A stretch of DNA of 64,000 bases from Candida dubliniensis CD36 (lineage: Eukaryota; Ascomycota; Pichiomycetes; Serinales; Debaryomycetaceae). The position numbers were made by a program, and so were the translations under genes. Each line of letters starts with the position of its first letter. The stretch's first letter is position 1. Positions 49,653-60,902 of the stretch are shown here, in pieces. Where the stretch lies: NCBI RefSeq assembly GCF_000026945.1, contig NC_012867.1:992001-1056000 (forward strand), in the 5' to 3' direction. The notes below the pieces were generated by a model that did no database searches, had not been told where the DNA came from, and saw only the letters and a program-made list of their open reading frames with translations.

Positions 49653-51737
49653 TCAATCATTTCTAAATTTACCAAATGGACCTGAAGGATTTAAACCTCG
49701 ATCAATATTATCTTTCATTTGATTTAAAAATGATTTTGGATAATTTAAATTATCATAAATTGGAATCATTTTATTATTAATTGATAATTTTTTTTCATAA
49801 TAAATTCCATGAATCATTAAATTATTTAAATTAATAAATATTAAATTTAAATAATTAATTATTGGATCAATTTGATGAATTATATAAGTTGTAACTAAAT
49901 TATCAATATTTAATTCATCAATTCCTAAAGGATCATTAATAATATTACATTGACAATTACAATTTATAATTTCGTTATTGTTGGTGTTGTTCTGGTTGTT
50001 GTTGTTGTTGTTATTTTGGATATGAAAATTATTATGTAAAGTATGAGGTTGACCTTTATTTATAGGATATTTATTATAATTAAAAGTTTTCTCTTTAATT
50101 GGAATACAAACTTCTCTATCAACTTGTAATTTTCCTAATATATAACCAATAGTCATATAAAAATTTGTTTCAAGATTTTCATCAATTAATTTATTATAAA
50201 ATTCTTGTTCTAATTTATTTAAAACTAATTGACAACCCCAACATTTACATGTATGTAATAAAGATTCCATAAAATCAGGTTTATAATAAATAAATGATGT
50301 GAAAAAATCTGGTAATTGTAAAGTTTTTAAATTAGTTAATAAAGGAATTTGATTTGTTTGTTTTTCAATATTATTATCTTGATCAGTTTTAGGTATAACA
50401 AAACTAAAGAAAAATGCTTGTATTAAATGTTCATTTAATTTATTTAACATATAATTAGATAAACTTAAATTATTATCAAACATTTTAAAACCTGGAGTTG
50501 AAAAATCAATAGTTAATCTTAATAAATTTTTTAAAGTTTTAATAAATCCACTTAATGGTATTAAAATATTTTCCATTTGTTGATGAGGTCTTAACCATTC
50601 AATATTTGGATAAGATTCAATTTCAAAATTAATTAAATTTGGTAATCCATTATTATTATTAGAAAATTTTGAAAATTTTTGGAAAAAAATTTCATAACAA
50701 TTACATAAATTATCTCGATGTTCATTACAATCAATTTTTAAATATAAATGAGATAAATAAGTTAAATCAATAGTTTGATTAATAATTTCAAAATCTAATT
50801 TTGTAATATCATCTTCTTCTTCTTCTTCTTCTTTCTCCCCAATGGTGGTTACAATAGAATCATTTTTATGACGATGGAAAATTGTTAAACCTTTTAATTT
50901 TAATTTCATATTTCTTGAACTTAATTTCAAATTTTTCAATATTGATAAACCTAATTGATTAGTTGTTGAACAAGTTAATGTAAATAAAGAATTAAAACAA
51001 TCAAATGGATAAATTGATAAATCCATAATTTTAGGTATTTCATCATCATTTAATAATAAGAATAAATTGGTTAAATTAGCAGGTATAAATGGTTGATTTA
51101 ATTGATTTAAATTTGTTATTAATAATTTAAACATTTTTTGACGAATATTTTTAATCAGTAAAAAATTTGTTAATTTATTAATTCCATCATTAGTAAAATC
51201 AATAAATGATATATGTAAAAAATTTAAATTATAAGAATTTTCAAATATTTTCATAATTTGACATTGAATAGAATTTAACATCAACTGTTGATCATTATCG
51301 TTATTATCATTATTATTTGAAATATCATAACTTTTATCAAATATAAAATATTTAATTAATTGTAAAATTGATTGATTATTAATAATTGTTTTAATAAATT
51401 TTTGTAAATTTTTTAATTTAAAAATTAATGAACTATCCATAAATTTCATTCCATTATCAATTATATAATTATAAGTATTACCTTGATATTTAATTGGTAA
51501 TTCAGCTTCTAAAATTATTGTAATTCGTTGATATAATTTTTCAATAGATAATAAATATAATCTTGAACAAGTTAACAGAAGATTAATTAAATCAAATTGA
51601 TTAACATATTGTAAAATTTGTTGAATAATATAAGGAGGTAATTTTGTAATTAAAGATTGATAAGGATGAATAGTATTTTTATCATATCTAATATTAAATT
51701 GATTGTAATTATTATCAATTATTGATGTCATAGCCAT
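49653..51737 (-). CDS. F-box protein with leucine-rich C-terminal part
   Basis: Likely substrate receptor for an SCF ubiquitin ligase. 694 residues from ATG 51737 (an open TTG lies four codons upstream). The F-box is near residues 28-75 (KLPPYIIQQILQYVNQFDLINLLLTCSRLYL). The remainder has irregular Leu/Ile/Asn-rich repeats like a leucine-rich array, a Cys/His-containing stretch (LLHTCKCWGCQL; later NCNCQCN), and Asn runs. The substrate cannot be told. It belongs to a family of yeast F-box/LRR proteins (YDR306C/YLR352W-like at most). Confidence 0.7.
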   Translation of the reverse strand: MAMTSIIDNNYNQFNIRYDKNTIHPYQSLITKLPPYIIQQILQYVNQFDLINLLLTCSRLYLLSIEKLYQRITIILEAELPIKYQGNTYNYIIDNGMKFMDSSLIFKLKNLQKFIKTIINNQSILQLIKYFIFDKSYDISNNNDNNDNDQQLMLNSIQCQIMKIFENSYNLNFLHISFIDFTNDGINKLTNFLLIKNIRQKMFKLLITNLNQLNQPFIPANLTNLFLLLNDDEIPKIMDLSIYPFDCFNSLFTLTCSTTNQLGLSILKNLKLSSRNMKLKLKGLTIFHRHKNDSIVTTIGEKEEEEEEDDITKLDFEIINQTIDLTYLSHLYLKIDCNEHRDNLCNCYEIFFQKFSKFSNNNNGLPNLINFEIESYPNIEWLRPHQQMENILIPLSGFIKTLKNLLRLTIDFSTPGFKMFDNNLSLSNYMLNKLNEHLIQAFFFSFVIPKTDQDNNIEKQTNQIPLLTNLKTLQLPDFFTSFIYYKPDFMESLLHTCKCWGCQLVLNKLEQEFYNKLIDENLETNFYMTIGYILGKLQVDREVCIPIKEKTFNYNKYPINKGQPHTLHNNFHIQNNNNNNNQNNTNNNEIINCNCQCNIINDPLGIDELNIDNLVTTYIIHQIDPIINYLNLIFINLNNLMIHGIYYEKKLSINNKMIPIYDNLNYPKSFLNQMKDNIDRGLNPSGPFGKFRND

Positions 51738-52689
51738 AGTAACATTCAAAAAAAGAAGAAGAAGAAAAAAAAAGCAAATTGTTGAAATAAGAATGAAAGT
51801 ATAGAGGGGGGAGGGTATAAGGGGGAGGGTGTATAGGGGGGAGGGATTATATATATATATATATATATAAATAAGTGGATGAGTGGGTGAGTGGGTAGAT
51901 GGGTGGTGGAAGAAGAAGAAGAAATAGGATGAACCATCCCATTTATTTAATTTCTAATTTTGTGTTGATTGAAACATTATTGTTAAAATAAATCATTATG
52001 TAAGTGAAAGAAAAAAATAGGGGTAGCTATTAATTCACAACCAATAATATTATACTACACAGTTTACAACTACTAACTACTGCTACTAACAACTACTAAC
52101 AACTACTGCTAACAACTTATTGATGTAACATATTGATTTATATGAATAATATTTTGAAGTAATTACTTACTTATATCATACTATTAATAATTGAACAATT
52201 ATCATCATCATTGCTATCCACAATTAGCAATATACTTACTCTTAACAAAAAGAGATATTTAAATTGCTGTTGCTGTTGCAGTTGTTGTTAATATAATGAA
52301 ACACAGACAGATTAGAATATTCTTTACATTGTTTTTAGTTTGTTCTTTCTTTCTTTCCTTCTTTCTTTCTAACACCACCATCACGAATATGGGAAACGGG
52401 GATTAAATTTTATTCTTGTTACTCAATACTCAACAACAACAATAACAACCACCTAAGAAAAAAGAAAGAAAATAGGGGTAGTAGTAGTAGTAGTAGTAAT
52501 AGTAGTAGTAATGTCTACTACCAATCAAGTTTACTTGACAACTAAATTATCTACAATTCTATTAATAATAATAATAATAATCATCATCATCATTTGTTTT
52601 TTTTTTTTTGTTTGTTTCGGAATATATTTATTCCCATTACACATTAAATAAATAAATAAATAAATAAATAGCTTATAAAAAAAAATACT
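51738..52689. other. Intergenic region between ALD and F-box genes
   Basis: 952 bp, with AGGGGGGAG-type repeats (51803-51844), a TA run (51848-51868), GTGAGTGG repeats (51877-51897), TAG repeats (52477-52509), ATA and ATC repeats (52563-52592) and an AAAT repeat (52645-52670). No gene seen. Confidence 0.4.
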
Positions 52690-54195
52690 TTATAACCTAG
52701 TTCCAAGATTAACATGAACTGCTTTAGCTTGAGTATACATATTTAAACCATATTCACCCAATTCTCTACCAACACCAGACATTTTCACTCCACCAAATGG
52801 TATATGATAATCAGAATCATTTGATGAATTAATCCAAACCATTCCTGCTTCAATATCACTAGCCATATTATGAGCAGCAGTAATATCTTTAGTGAAAATT
52901 GCTGCTCCTAATCCATAATCGGTTTGATTAGCATAATTAATAACTTCTTCATCAGTTGAAAATTTACCAACAACAACAACTGGACCAAAAATTTCTTCAT
53001 TAACAATTCTCATTTCCGGTTTAACATCAACGAAAATAGTTGGTTTAATAAAATATCCTTTAGATAATTCTCCTTCAATATTTTTTTCACCTCCAAGAAC
53101 ACATTTTGCTCCTTCTTTTTTACCAATATCAATATAATTTAAAATTTTATCATATTGTAATTTAGATACTTGAGGTCCCACTATAGCTTCATCATTGAAA
53201 ACATCACCTTGTTTATAATTCAATTTAACATGATTAATAAAATTTTCAATAAATTTATTATAAATTGATTCATGAACATAAATTCTTGATGTTGAAGTAC
53301 AAATTTGACCTTGATTACTCATAATTCCAATAGCACTCCATTTAATTGCTTGATCAATATCAGCATCTGATCTAATAATTAAAGGAGATTTCCCTCCACA
53401 TTCTAAAGTCACTGCTTTTAAATTTTCCGCTGCCAATTTTTGAATGATTTTCCCTGTAGCAGTAGATCCAGTGAAAGCAATTTTAGAAATTTTTTTATGA
53501 CAAGCTAATGCTGCACCAGCAGTAGATCCAAATCCTGAAACAATATTAATTACTCCAGGAGGAAATCCAACTTGTTTAATCAACAGAGCAAAATATAACA
53601 TACTTAATGGAGTAATTTCACTAGTTTTTAAAATCACAGTATTACCAGCAGCTATAGCAATAGGAATTTTCCACATTGACATAAGTAAAGGATAATTCCA
53701 AGGAACTATTTGAGCACAAACCCCCCAAGGTTCATGAATAGTATAAGCAAATTTTTTTGGATCATTTTGAATAACTTTCCCCGTAATTTTATCAGCCCAT
53801 GAAGCAGCATATCTAATAACTGCAATACATTCATCAATATCAAAATTTGCATTAGTTGATTTAGTTTTCCCTGAATCCCATGCTTCAATTGATCCTAATA
53901 AATCACGTTGTTGTTCAACTAAATCAGCCAATTTATATAAATATTGACCTCTTTCAACTCCAGTAAATTTTTTCCATGATTTAAAAGCTTTAAAAGCACA
54001 TTCAACTGCATAATCAATATCTTCAATATCAGCAGCATAAACTTCTCCATTAATTTCACTAGTACTAGGATTAATTGATTGTAAAGTTTTCCCAGATTTA
54101 GATTTAATAAATTCATTATTTATAAATAATCCTGTTGGTTGAATAAATTTTTTACCATCAGGTAATGTAACATCTATTGATAAAGGAATTGACAT
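52690..54195 (-). CDS. Aldehyde dehydrogenase (cytosolic ALD type)
   Basis: NAD(P)+-dependent oxidation of aldehydes, for example acetaldehyde to acetate. 501 residues. Family motifs: PWNYPLLMSMWKIPIAIAAGNTVILK for cofactor binding, FTGSTATGK, the general base in TLECGGKSP (Glu265), the nucleophile in NQGQICTS (Cys299), and EIFGPVVVV and IPFGGVKMSGVGRE near the end. There is no obvious mitochondrial leader (starts MSIPLSIDVTLPDG), so it is probably cytosolic. Which ALD paralogue is not decided. It is divergent from GLY1. Confidence 0.92.
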   Translation of the reverse strand: MSIPLSIDVTLPDGKKFIQPTGLFINNEFIKSKSGKTLQSINPSTSEINGEVYAADIEDIDYAVECAFKAFKSWKKFTGVERGQYLYKLADLVEQQRDLLGSIEAWDSGKTKSTNANFDIDECIAVIRYAASWADKITGKVIQNDPKKFAYTIHEPWGVCAQIVPWNYPLLMSMWKIPIAIAAGNTVILKTSEITPLSMLYFALLIKQVGFPPGVINIVSGFGSTAGAALACHKKISKIAFTGSTATGKIIQKLAAENLKAVTLECGGKSPLIIRSDADIDQAIKWSAIGIMSNQGQICTSTSRIYVHESIYNKFIENFINHVKLNYKQGDVFNDEAIVGPQVSKLQYDKILNYIDIGKKEGAKCVLGGEKNIEGELSKGYFIKPTIFVDVKPEMRIVNEEIFGPVVVVGKFSTDEEVINYANQTDYGLGAAIFTKDITAAHNMASDIEAGMVWINSSNDSDYHIPFGGVKMSGVGRELGEYGLNMYTQAKAVHVNLGTRL

Positions 54196-55049
54196 TGAGA
54201 GAGAGAATATATATATAATAGTATAATAGTATAATTTAAGGAAGGAAGAAAGAAAGAAAGGGAAGAAAGAAAGGGAGAGAGAGTGGAATCAAATTGATAT
54301 TTATAATTTATTGATACTTGTTGATGCATATGTGGGGGGGGGGGCGCGTTCTCCCTTTCTCTCCATCTTATTGATTTATTTAATCTTATGCGCAAAATGA
54401 TTCTCCGATGCGCCCCACCACCACCCTCTCAACAAATTGAAACGGGTAATGCGCATCAACTTTCCTAATTCGGATCTATCACCAATTCAATTCAACTTTC
54501 CTTCATTAATTTAATCCAATATCATCTTTAAAAGATATGATGATTTTGATTCTTTCTATTGAAATAAATAATAATCTAACCCTAGTGGCTAGGTTAGGTT
54601 AGATTATATTTCTTATTATCAATTAAATCATTTTATGGGACTAATTGTTATCTTTACACTTGATTTGAATTGACGGTTGGGAAATAAACAAATGTCCAAA
54701 TTAGGAAATAATTGGCGGATAAGAAAACTGAGGGACGGCAAATAATAATACTAATAATAATAAGACGGCTCAATTCCTTTACATACATATAGTATTCAAG
54801 TTCAATGAGTAATAAGGATATTCTACATTAATAATTTATATCCTAATTGGATAAGATCAACCATGTAGAAAAAAAAAAGAAAAAATAAAATATGATTCTC
54901 CTCCACCAAGACCAAGAAGATAGAAAACTTTTTTTTCAAATATCCATAGTAAAAACCATCAATTGCTTTTTAATCAAAGTTCTTATTTACTTACTTACTT
55001 CAACTCCTTATTATTATCAATACTTTTTTTTTAAAAAAAAAAATAAACA
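54196..55049. promoter_or_regulatory. Divergent ALD / GLY1 promoter with inverted repeat and GCGC elements
   Basis: 854 bp. A G-run (about 54333-54343) leads into GCGCG. Three ATGCGC-type words lie at about 54388, 54410 and 54454. An interrupted inverted repeat, AATCTAACC (54573-54581) with GGTTAGATT (54597-54605), can form a hairpin whose inner arms CCTAG/CTAGG also pair. I recognise no named factor site. Confidence 0.45.
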
Positions 55050-56174
55050 ATGGATTTGTCAATATTTGATAATCAAAGTCCAGCTCATAATGATTTCCGT
55101 AGTGATACATTCACAACACCTACAATATCAATGATTCAATCATTAAGTCAAACAACATTAGGTGATGCTGTTTATAATGAAGATTTGAAAACTATTGAAT
55201 TAGAAAATAAAGTGGCTCAATTAACTGGGAAAGAATCAGGATTATTTTGTGTTAGTGGAACTTTATCTAATCAAATTGCCATTAGAACTAATCTTTATCA
55301 ACCACCATTTAGTATTATGTGTGATTATCGAGCTCATATTTATATTCATGAAGCTGGAGGTTTATCTACATTATCACAAGCTATGATTCAACCAATAATT
55401 CCTAAAAATGGAATTTATTTAACTTTAAAAGATGATATTTTACCAAATTTTATAATTGATGATGGAGAAATTCATGGAGCTCCAACTAAATTGATTTGTT
55501 TAGAAAATACTTTACACGGAATGATTTTCCCATTGAATGAAATTAAAAAAATATCTAAATTTTGTCATAAAAATCAAATTAAATTACATTTAGATGGTGC
55601 AAGAATTTGGAATGCTAGTATAGAAACAGGTATTTCATTAAAAGAATATTGTTCATATTTTGATAGTATATCACTTTGTTTATCGAAAACTTTAGGTGCA
55701 CCAATTGGAACAATTTTAGTAAGTGATAAAAAATTTATTTTAAAAGCTAATCATTTTAAAAAACAAAATGGTGGTGGAATTAGACAAAGTGGTTTATTAG
55801 CAAGTATGGCAATTATAGCTATTAATGAAAATTTTTCAAAATTGAAAAAAACTCATGATATGGCTAAAGAATTAGGTCAATTATGTCATACCAAGAATAT
55901 AATTTTAGAACATCCAGTACAAACAAATTTTGTTTTCATTGATTTAAAAGCTAATAAAATTAATCCTAAAAAATTGATAGAAATATCTAATAAATATAAT
56001 ATTAAAATTTATTCTGGTAGAATTGCTTTCCATTATCAAATATCTCAACAATCATTTGAAAATGCTAAAAAAGTTATTTTAGAAATAATTCAATATGCTA
56101 AAGAGAATCCTTATGAAGAAGAAGAAGAAGAAGAACAAACTAATTTTAAATTTTATACCAGTGAAAATAAATAG
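55050..56174 (+). CDS. GLY1: Low-specificity L-threonine aldolase
   Basis: PLP enzyme that cleaves threonine to glycine and acetaldehyde, a main source of glycine in yeast. 374 residues. Family signatures: NDFRSDTFTTPT near the start, GDAVYNEDLKTIELE, HIYIHEAGG, HLDGARIWNA, and the PLP lysine in LSKTLGAPIG (Lys213), then GGGIRQSGLLA. The C-terminus has a Glu run (about 354-361) that looks like a repeat expansion. It is divergent from the aldehyde dehydrogenase; the aldolase product acetaldehyde is a substrate of that enzyme class. Confidence 0.93.
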   Translation: MDLSIFDNQSPAHNDFRSDTFTTPTISMIQSLSQTTLGDAVYNEDLKTIELENKVAQLTGKESGLFCVSGTLSNQIAIRTNLYQPPFSIMCDYRAHIYIHEAGGLSTLSQAMIQPIIPKNGIYLTLKDDILPNFIIDDGEIHGAPTKLICLENTLHGMIFPLNEIKKISKFCHKNQIKLHLDGARIWNASIETGISLKEYCSYFDSISLCLSKTLGAPIGTILVSDKKFILKANHFKKQNGGGIRQSGLLASMAIIAINENFSKLKKTHDMAKELGQLCHTKNIILEHPVQTNFVFIDLKANKINPKKLIEISNKYNIKIYSGRIAFHYQISQQSFENAKKVILEIIQYAKENPYEEEEEEEQTNFKFYTSENK

Positions 56175-56389
56175 ATAAATAGATAAATAGGTGGAGGGAT
56201 AGTTGATTGAAGTGATTTGTAGTAAATATGATATAAATAATTATAATCTTCAATATAAATCAGTTTGATGATTTCATTTTGTAAGGAAAGAAGGTTGGTT
56301 AAGTTCAGTGTGGATTTGATATTATTATGGTAGGATTAGAACAGAAAATCTATTATCCCACAAAGCTCTAAAAAAAAAAAATTATTATT

Positions 56390-57454
56390 ATGACTAAGAA
56401 AAGTATTAATAATTTTAGTTTTGCTGGTAGAGGTGATCATTCGCCTCAGCAGCCTCAAGAAACCTCCCCCTCCCCTAATAATTTGAGAGGTTTCGGTTTG
56501 ATGAACTCCAAACCATCAAGTAAAAGGTTAAAGAGGTAAACAAATCTTCCTTTTATATACACAAGAAGATGATTTGATAATTAAATTTATGAGAACCAAA
56601 AATTCAAGATATACTTGATAATATTACAAAAGACTATAACACAATTCAAACAGAACCAGATAAATTGGTAGTTTATCCATGGTACCTTTTTTTTTTTTGG
56701 GAAGGGGAATATCATGTCATCTGTTTTTACAATTTAGATATTTAAAAGCACGTGTATATATGAGAAACTTACAGCACTGGAAAGTTCATGGTTTGAAGAT
56801 TGGTTTCAATTGGTCCATTACACAGGGTCCCCCTCTCCCCCCCTCCCCCCTTCCCCTGTGGAAACACCAATTCAAATCATGCTTATAGAAGAATATATAA
56901 AACTTAATTATTCAAACTAAACAGGAAATTAATACTTTGATGTCACCTAATTTTGAACAACAACCGATATCTGAACAAACTTTTCATCACACTTCAAGGA
57001 AATTATGTCCTTAAGTTCCCAATTATTCCAGATGGATGGGGTAAACATTTTGATGTCATTAAAGCTCTAACCATTTCAGAATGGACGGCATTTTAGAAAA
57101 ATATGTACAAATTTCAAAAACACAATATTGGATCTTTACAAGATTACCATTTTTCTATTCTTGGTTATTATTCCTATTACCCTTTCTATCCAAATTACAA
57201 AAATCTGGAAATTTACTTTTTGTCGATTATGTAATAGCGGTACTGACTCCTCCCTCAGTAGTACATCATATTTTTGAATGTGGTGAAACTATTGAATTAT
57301 GGTAGAAACATTTTAATAGTCAAAGAACTCCATAATTTATTATTGGAAACAAACATCTAAACAAGAAAGAATTGTATGCTTTAAACAAGTATATCAAAAC
57401 CAGTGATTCAAAAAGTGAAACGACAAAGAGGTTCACCAATTTTGAATCACAGGG

Positions 57455-57485
<31 letters not shown>

Positions 57486-57505
57486 AATGGTGGAAAATGG
57501 AACAA
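56390..57505 (+). pseudogene. Possible decayed protein gene, several frames
   Basis: Plus-strand stretches that look protein-like in different frames follow each other without overlap of meaning: MTKKSINNFSFAGRG... (56390-56539), EPKIQDILDNITKDYNTIQT (from about 56594), SSWFEDWFQLVHYTGS (about 56782-56830), LMSPNFEQQPISEQTFHH (56938-56991), LKFPIIPDGWGKHFDVIKAL (57011-57070), and NKHLNKKELYALNKYIKTSD (about 57349-57410). Composition is non-repetitive, unlike nearby intergenic DNA. Several frameshifts and stops separate them. I could not name a parent gene. Confidence 0.35.
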
Positions 57506-57889
57506 ATAATATAATATAATACTCGTTCAGACATAATAACAAGACATCCTTACTTTATATGAACATTACCTATACAGTGCTCAGAGTATTGTCGATAATA
57601 AAACATATACTATACAATATACACGATAGCTTTTAAGAGATACTCATTATGAGTATCTTCTTTCCATGAAAATGGCCTAACAAAGTTTTCCATCTTGAAA
57701 TAAATTAAATAAATTATGGGAACCCCCTCCCTCATATGTTTATAGTTATATACCTGTATATAAGCACTAAATATATGTTGAAGAAAAAAGAGAAAAAAAA
57801 TTACACCACCAACAACAACAACAACAACAACAACTAACTTCTAGAAGGGGGTTTGTTTAATTATATGATATTATATGATATGATATGAC
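57506..57889. other. LYS5 upstream region
   Basis: 384 bp of AT-rich DNA with an ACA/CAA repeat (about 57808-57832) and several ATGs out of frame just before the LYS5 ATG (57864-57884). Nothing else seen. Confidence 0.4.
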
Positions 57890-58897
57890 ATGACATTACA
57901 AGATCATCTTAATGATAAATCCAATATCATATTATTTACTACTAGATTAACCAAAGAATTAATAGAATTTTGGAATGATGATTATAATTTTGAATGTTGT
58001 TTAAGATTATTAAATGATTTATCCCTTCAACTGAAAATATCCTCTTCCACCAAAATCACCAATAAACAAAGATTTAAACAATTATTATCAAATTTATTTA
58101 TTAGATATATATTTAATTCAATATTATTTGAATCAGAATCAACTGATTTAAATTTATTTAATAAAATAGAATTTGATTATAATGAATATGGTAAACCCAT
58201 ATTATCATCATCATCATTATTATCATCATCATCATTGTTAAATAATTTCCAATTCAATATTAGTAATTCTAATGATATAATTGCTTTAGTTATAGAATTT
58301 TCATCAATTGATCCTATTGGTATTGATTTATCTCATTCAATTCAAAAAAATATATCAAATACCAAATATCTTGAACAATTTAAACCAATTTTTGATGATA
58401 TTTATGAATTACCTCAAATTAATAATTATTTTAAATTTAATCATTTTTGGACATTAAAAGAATCATTTACAAAATTTATTGGTAGTGGATTAAATATTGA
58501 ATTATCTGATTTTTATTTCATAGTTGATTATAATAATAATAATAATAATGATGAATTTTCTAATAATAATAGAAATTTTCAAATAAAAAAAAGAAATATA
58601 ACAATTGATAATCAAGAAGAAGAAGAAGAAGAAGGAAAAGATCATAATTTTATAAATTATTCATTGAATTGGTTTGATAAAATTTTTATTAATATAGATA
58701 AACTTGGTCAAAAAAATCCATTTATTAATAATTTAAATAAAAAAAAAAAAATTTATTGTCGTAGTTCAATTCTTGATAATGGAAATGAATTTAAATTACC
58801 AGTTATTATAACTATAATTAATCAAAATAAAAATAAATCAATTAAACCAATAGAATTAAGATTTGATAAGATATTATCGGAATATTTAAATCAATAA
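57890..58897 (+). CDS. LYS5: 4'-Phosphopantetheinyl transferase (Lys5 type)
   Basis: Activates alpha-aminoadipate reductase (Lys2) in lysine synthesis by attaching the CoA phosphopantetheine arm. 335 residues. The two family motifs are in place: DPIGIDLS (Asp146, Mg2+-binding) and FWTLKESFTKFIGSGL (W187, K190, E191, K195). Other parts have Ser, Asn and Glu repeats. ATG 57890 gives MTLQDHLN; upstream ATGs are out of frame. Confidence 0.82.
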   Translation: MTLQDHLNDKSNIILFTTRLTKELIEFWNDDYNFECCLRLLNDLSLQLKISSSTKITNKQRFKQLLSNLFIRYIFNSILFESESTDLNLFNKIEFDYNEYGKPILSSSSLLSSSSLLNNFQFNISNSNDIIALVIEFSSIDPIGIDLSHSIQKNISNTKYLEQFKPIFDDIYELPQINNYFKFNHFWTLKESFTKFIGSGLNIELSDFYFIVDYNNNNNNDEFSNNNRNFQIKKRNITIDNQEEEEEEGKDHNFINYSLNWFDKIFINIDKLGQKNPFINNLNKKKKIYCRSSILDNGNEFKLPVIITIINQNKNKSIKPIELRFDKILSEYLNQ

Positions 58898-59560
58898 AGT
58901 TGTCTTTCTTCCCTCCCCCACCTAAAGATCTTTTAATTCATGTGAATATGTTTTATGCTGATGATTATTAAATAATGGTGTGTGGAGCGGAGCGGAGGGG
59001 GACGGAGGGGAGGGTTTATCCTTGTCAATTGCCAATCAAATAATAGAATAATTCTGCTTAATTTGTAATATTTATACATTATTGTTGTTGTTATTACTAT
59101 ATTTTTTTTTATATTTATATATACATATACATAAAAGAATACTCAAGCCAATCGTAATTTTTTTTTTTTTTTTTTTTTGAGAAATTTAGAAATGTTTTTT
59201 AACAAGAATTTTTACTGCAAAAAAAAAAAAACAATATTACCAACCAACCATCCAAAGAATATTTCAACAACAACGATAACTATTATCTAATCATTCTAAA
59301 AAGCAAAACATTTAAGCTAAAGACAATTTCTAAAAAAAAAAAAAGAAAAGGTTTATATTAAAAAACAATATATCATATTTAATCTAAATTAAAAAAAAAA
59401 AAAAAAAAAAGTTGAATAAAATTATAATTAAGAAAAAGGAAAAATAAAAAAAAAGAATTAATATATTATAATAGAAAGGAAAAAGAAACAGAAACGGGTA
59501 ACGATAACGAATAACGTCCAAAAACAAAAACAAAAAGTCAATAAAATATCATTATTAACT
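58898..59560. other. Convergent intergenic region
   Basis: 663 bp with a GGAGCGGAGCGG/GGGGACGG patch (58984-59012), a T-run (59159-59179), several A-runs (59219-59231, 59332-59343, 59391-59410) and A/T-rich 3' flanks. No gene seen. Confidence 0.4.
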
Positions 59561-60403
59561 TTAAATCAATAATGCACCAACAATGGCAGCAGCAACAACA
59601 GCAACTCCATAATCAGTACCGTGTTGAATAGCAAAATTAGCTGAAGTAGTAGTATTACTAACATTACTTGAATTGGAATTAGTATGATTGGAATTACTAG
59701 AATTATGTAAAGTAGTAGTTTGAATCCATTCAGTAGTACTAGTAGTAATACTAGAAAAATCTTCAGTAGAAATAATATTAGTATCAGTAGTTAAAGGAGT
59801 TTCTTCAATAGATGATTCTGATAAATCACTGTTGCCAATAGTAAAAGATAATTCTTCTGTGTTGGAACCAGATTCAAAAATAGTTTCAACACTGTCAGTA
59901 ACGTCAGTAGTTTCTTCAGTAGTGTTGGTATCAATACTGTCGGTGGTTTCAACGCTATCGGTAGTTTCAACACTTTCAGTAGTATCAATACTGTCGGTAG
60001 TTTCAATACTTTCAGTAGCTTCAGTGGAAATTTCATCATCATCAGTAGTAGTAGTAGAAGAAGAAGAAGAAGAAGCAGTAGTAGCAGCAGACGAATCAGA
60101 AGTAATAACAGAAGATTCAGAATCACTAGTCACAGTAGAACTCAATTCTTCAATAGTACTTTCAACAGTACTACTTGAAACTACTCCAGTAATATCAGTA
60201 CTTAAATCAGCAGTATGACCATGATGATCAGTATGACCATGATGATCAAATCCAAATCCATGAGAAATTTCAGCACTAATGGTAGCTCCAAAACTAATTT
60301 CACCATCTCTAGCAAATAAAAGTTTAAGTCTTGAATCTTCAAAAGCAGCAGCATTAATGGCAGTAGCAATTGATAATAATAAAGTGAAAGTAGTAGTTTT
60401 CAT
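59561..60403 (-). CDS. Putative GPI-anchored Ser/Thr-rich cell-surface protein
   Basis: 280 residues. An N-terminal signal peptide (MKTTTFTLLLSIATAINAAA) is followed by a His-rich patch (48-63: HGFGFDHHGHTDHHGH). A long Ser/Thr/Glu-rich stalk includes repeats of ETTDS/IDTTES. The N-glycosylation-rich end has NSS and NTT sites, and a C-terminal hydrophobic tail (GVAVVAAAIVGALLI) without a following charge is typical of a GPI signal. It should end up in the cell wall or plasma membrane. No enzymatic domain seen; function not known. Confidence 0.75.
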   Translation of the reverse strand: MKTTTFTLLLSIATAINAAAFEDSRLKLLFARDGEISFGATISAEISHGFGFDHHGHTDHHGHTADLSTDITGVVSSSTVESTIEELSSTVTSDSESSVITSDSSAATTASSSSSSTTTTDDDEISTEATESIETTDSIDTTESVETTDSVETTDSIDTNTTEETTDVTDSVETIFESGSNTEELSFTIGNSDLSESSIEETPLTTDTNIISTEDFSSITTSTTEWIQTTTLHNSSNSNHTNSNSSNVSNTTTSANFAIQHGTDYGVAVVAAAIVGALLI

Positions 60404-60885
60404 TATGATTAATTGTTTTGTTTTGTTTATATGTGTATATCTGTGTATATCTGTGTATATCTCTGTGTGTGGGGGTCTATTGTAAAAAGGTGTAAAATTG
60501 AAAATTCTGGATTAATTCATAAAATAAAAAAAAAAACTTCTAAAATAAAATCTTTGAATTCAAATTAAGTCCCAAATTCATTGGTATTTATAAGTTAACA
60601 ATTAATTCTAAATAAAAGTAAATTAATTCAATAGTATCAATTAAACTTTATTGCTTGTTTACTTTTTTACAAGAGAATTAGAATATAATAAAGTGTGTTT
60701 TTTTTTTTACTCAATCCATTCATTGAGTGATATTAGTTTTTTGACATTCCCATATATGATGATGATGATGATAATGATGATGATGATGATGATTATTTCA
60801 ACCACAATTTTTCTTAATAATAAAAGTAGAAAACACACCCACACACACACTTTTTAGTTTATATTTAAACTTACAATTTGAATAG

Positions 60886-60902
60886 CCCCCCCCCCCCCCC
60901 CC
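60886..60902. repeat. C-run of 17
   Basis: Seventeen consecutive C on the plus strand in otherwise AT-rich DNA; length likely to vary between reads and strains. Confidence 0.7.
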
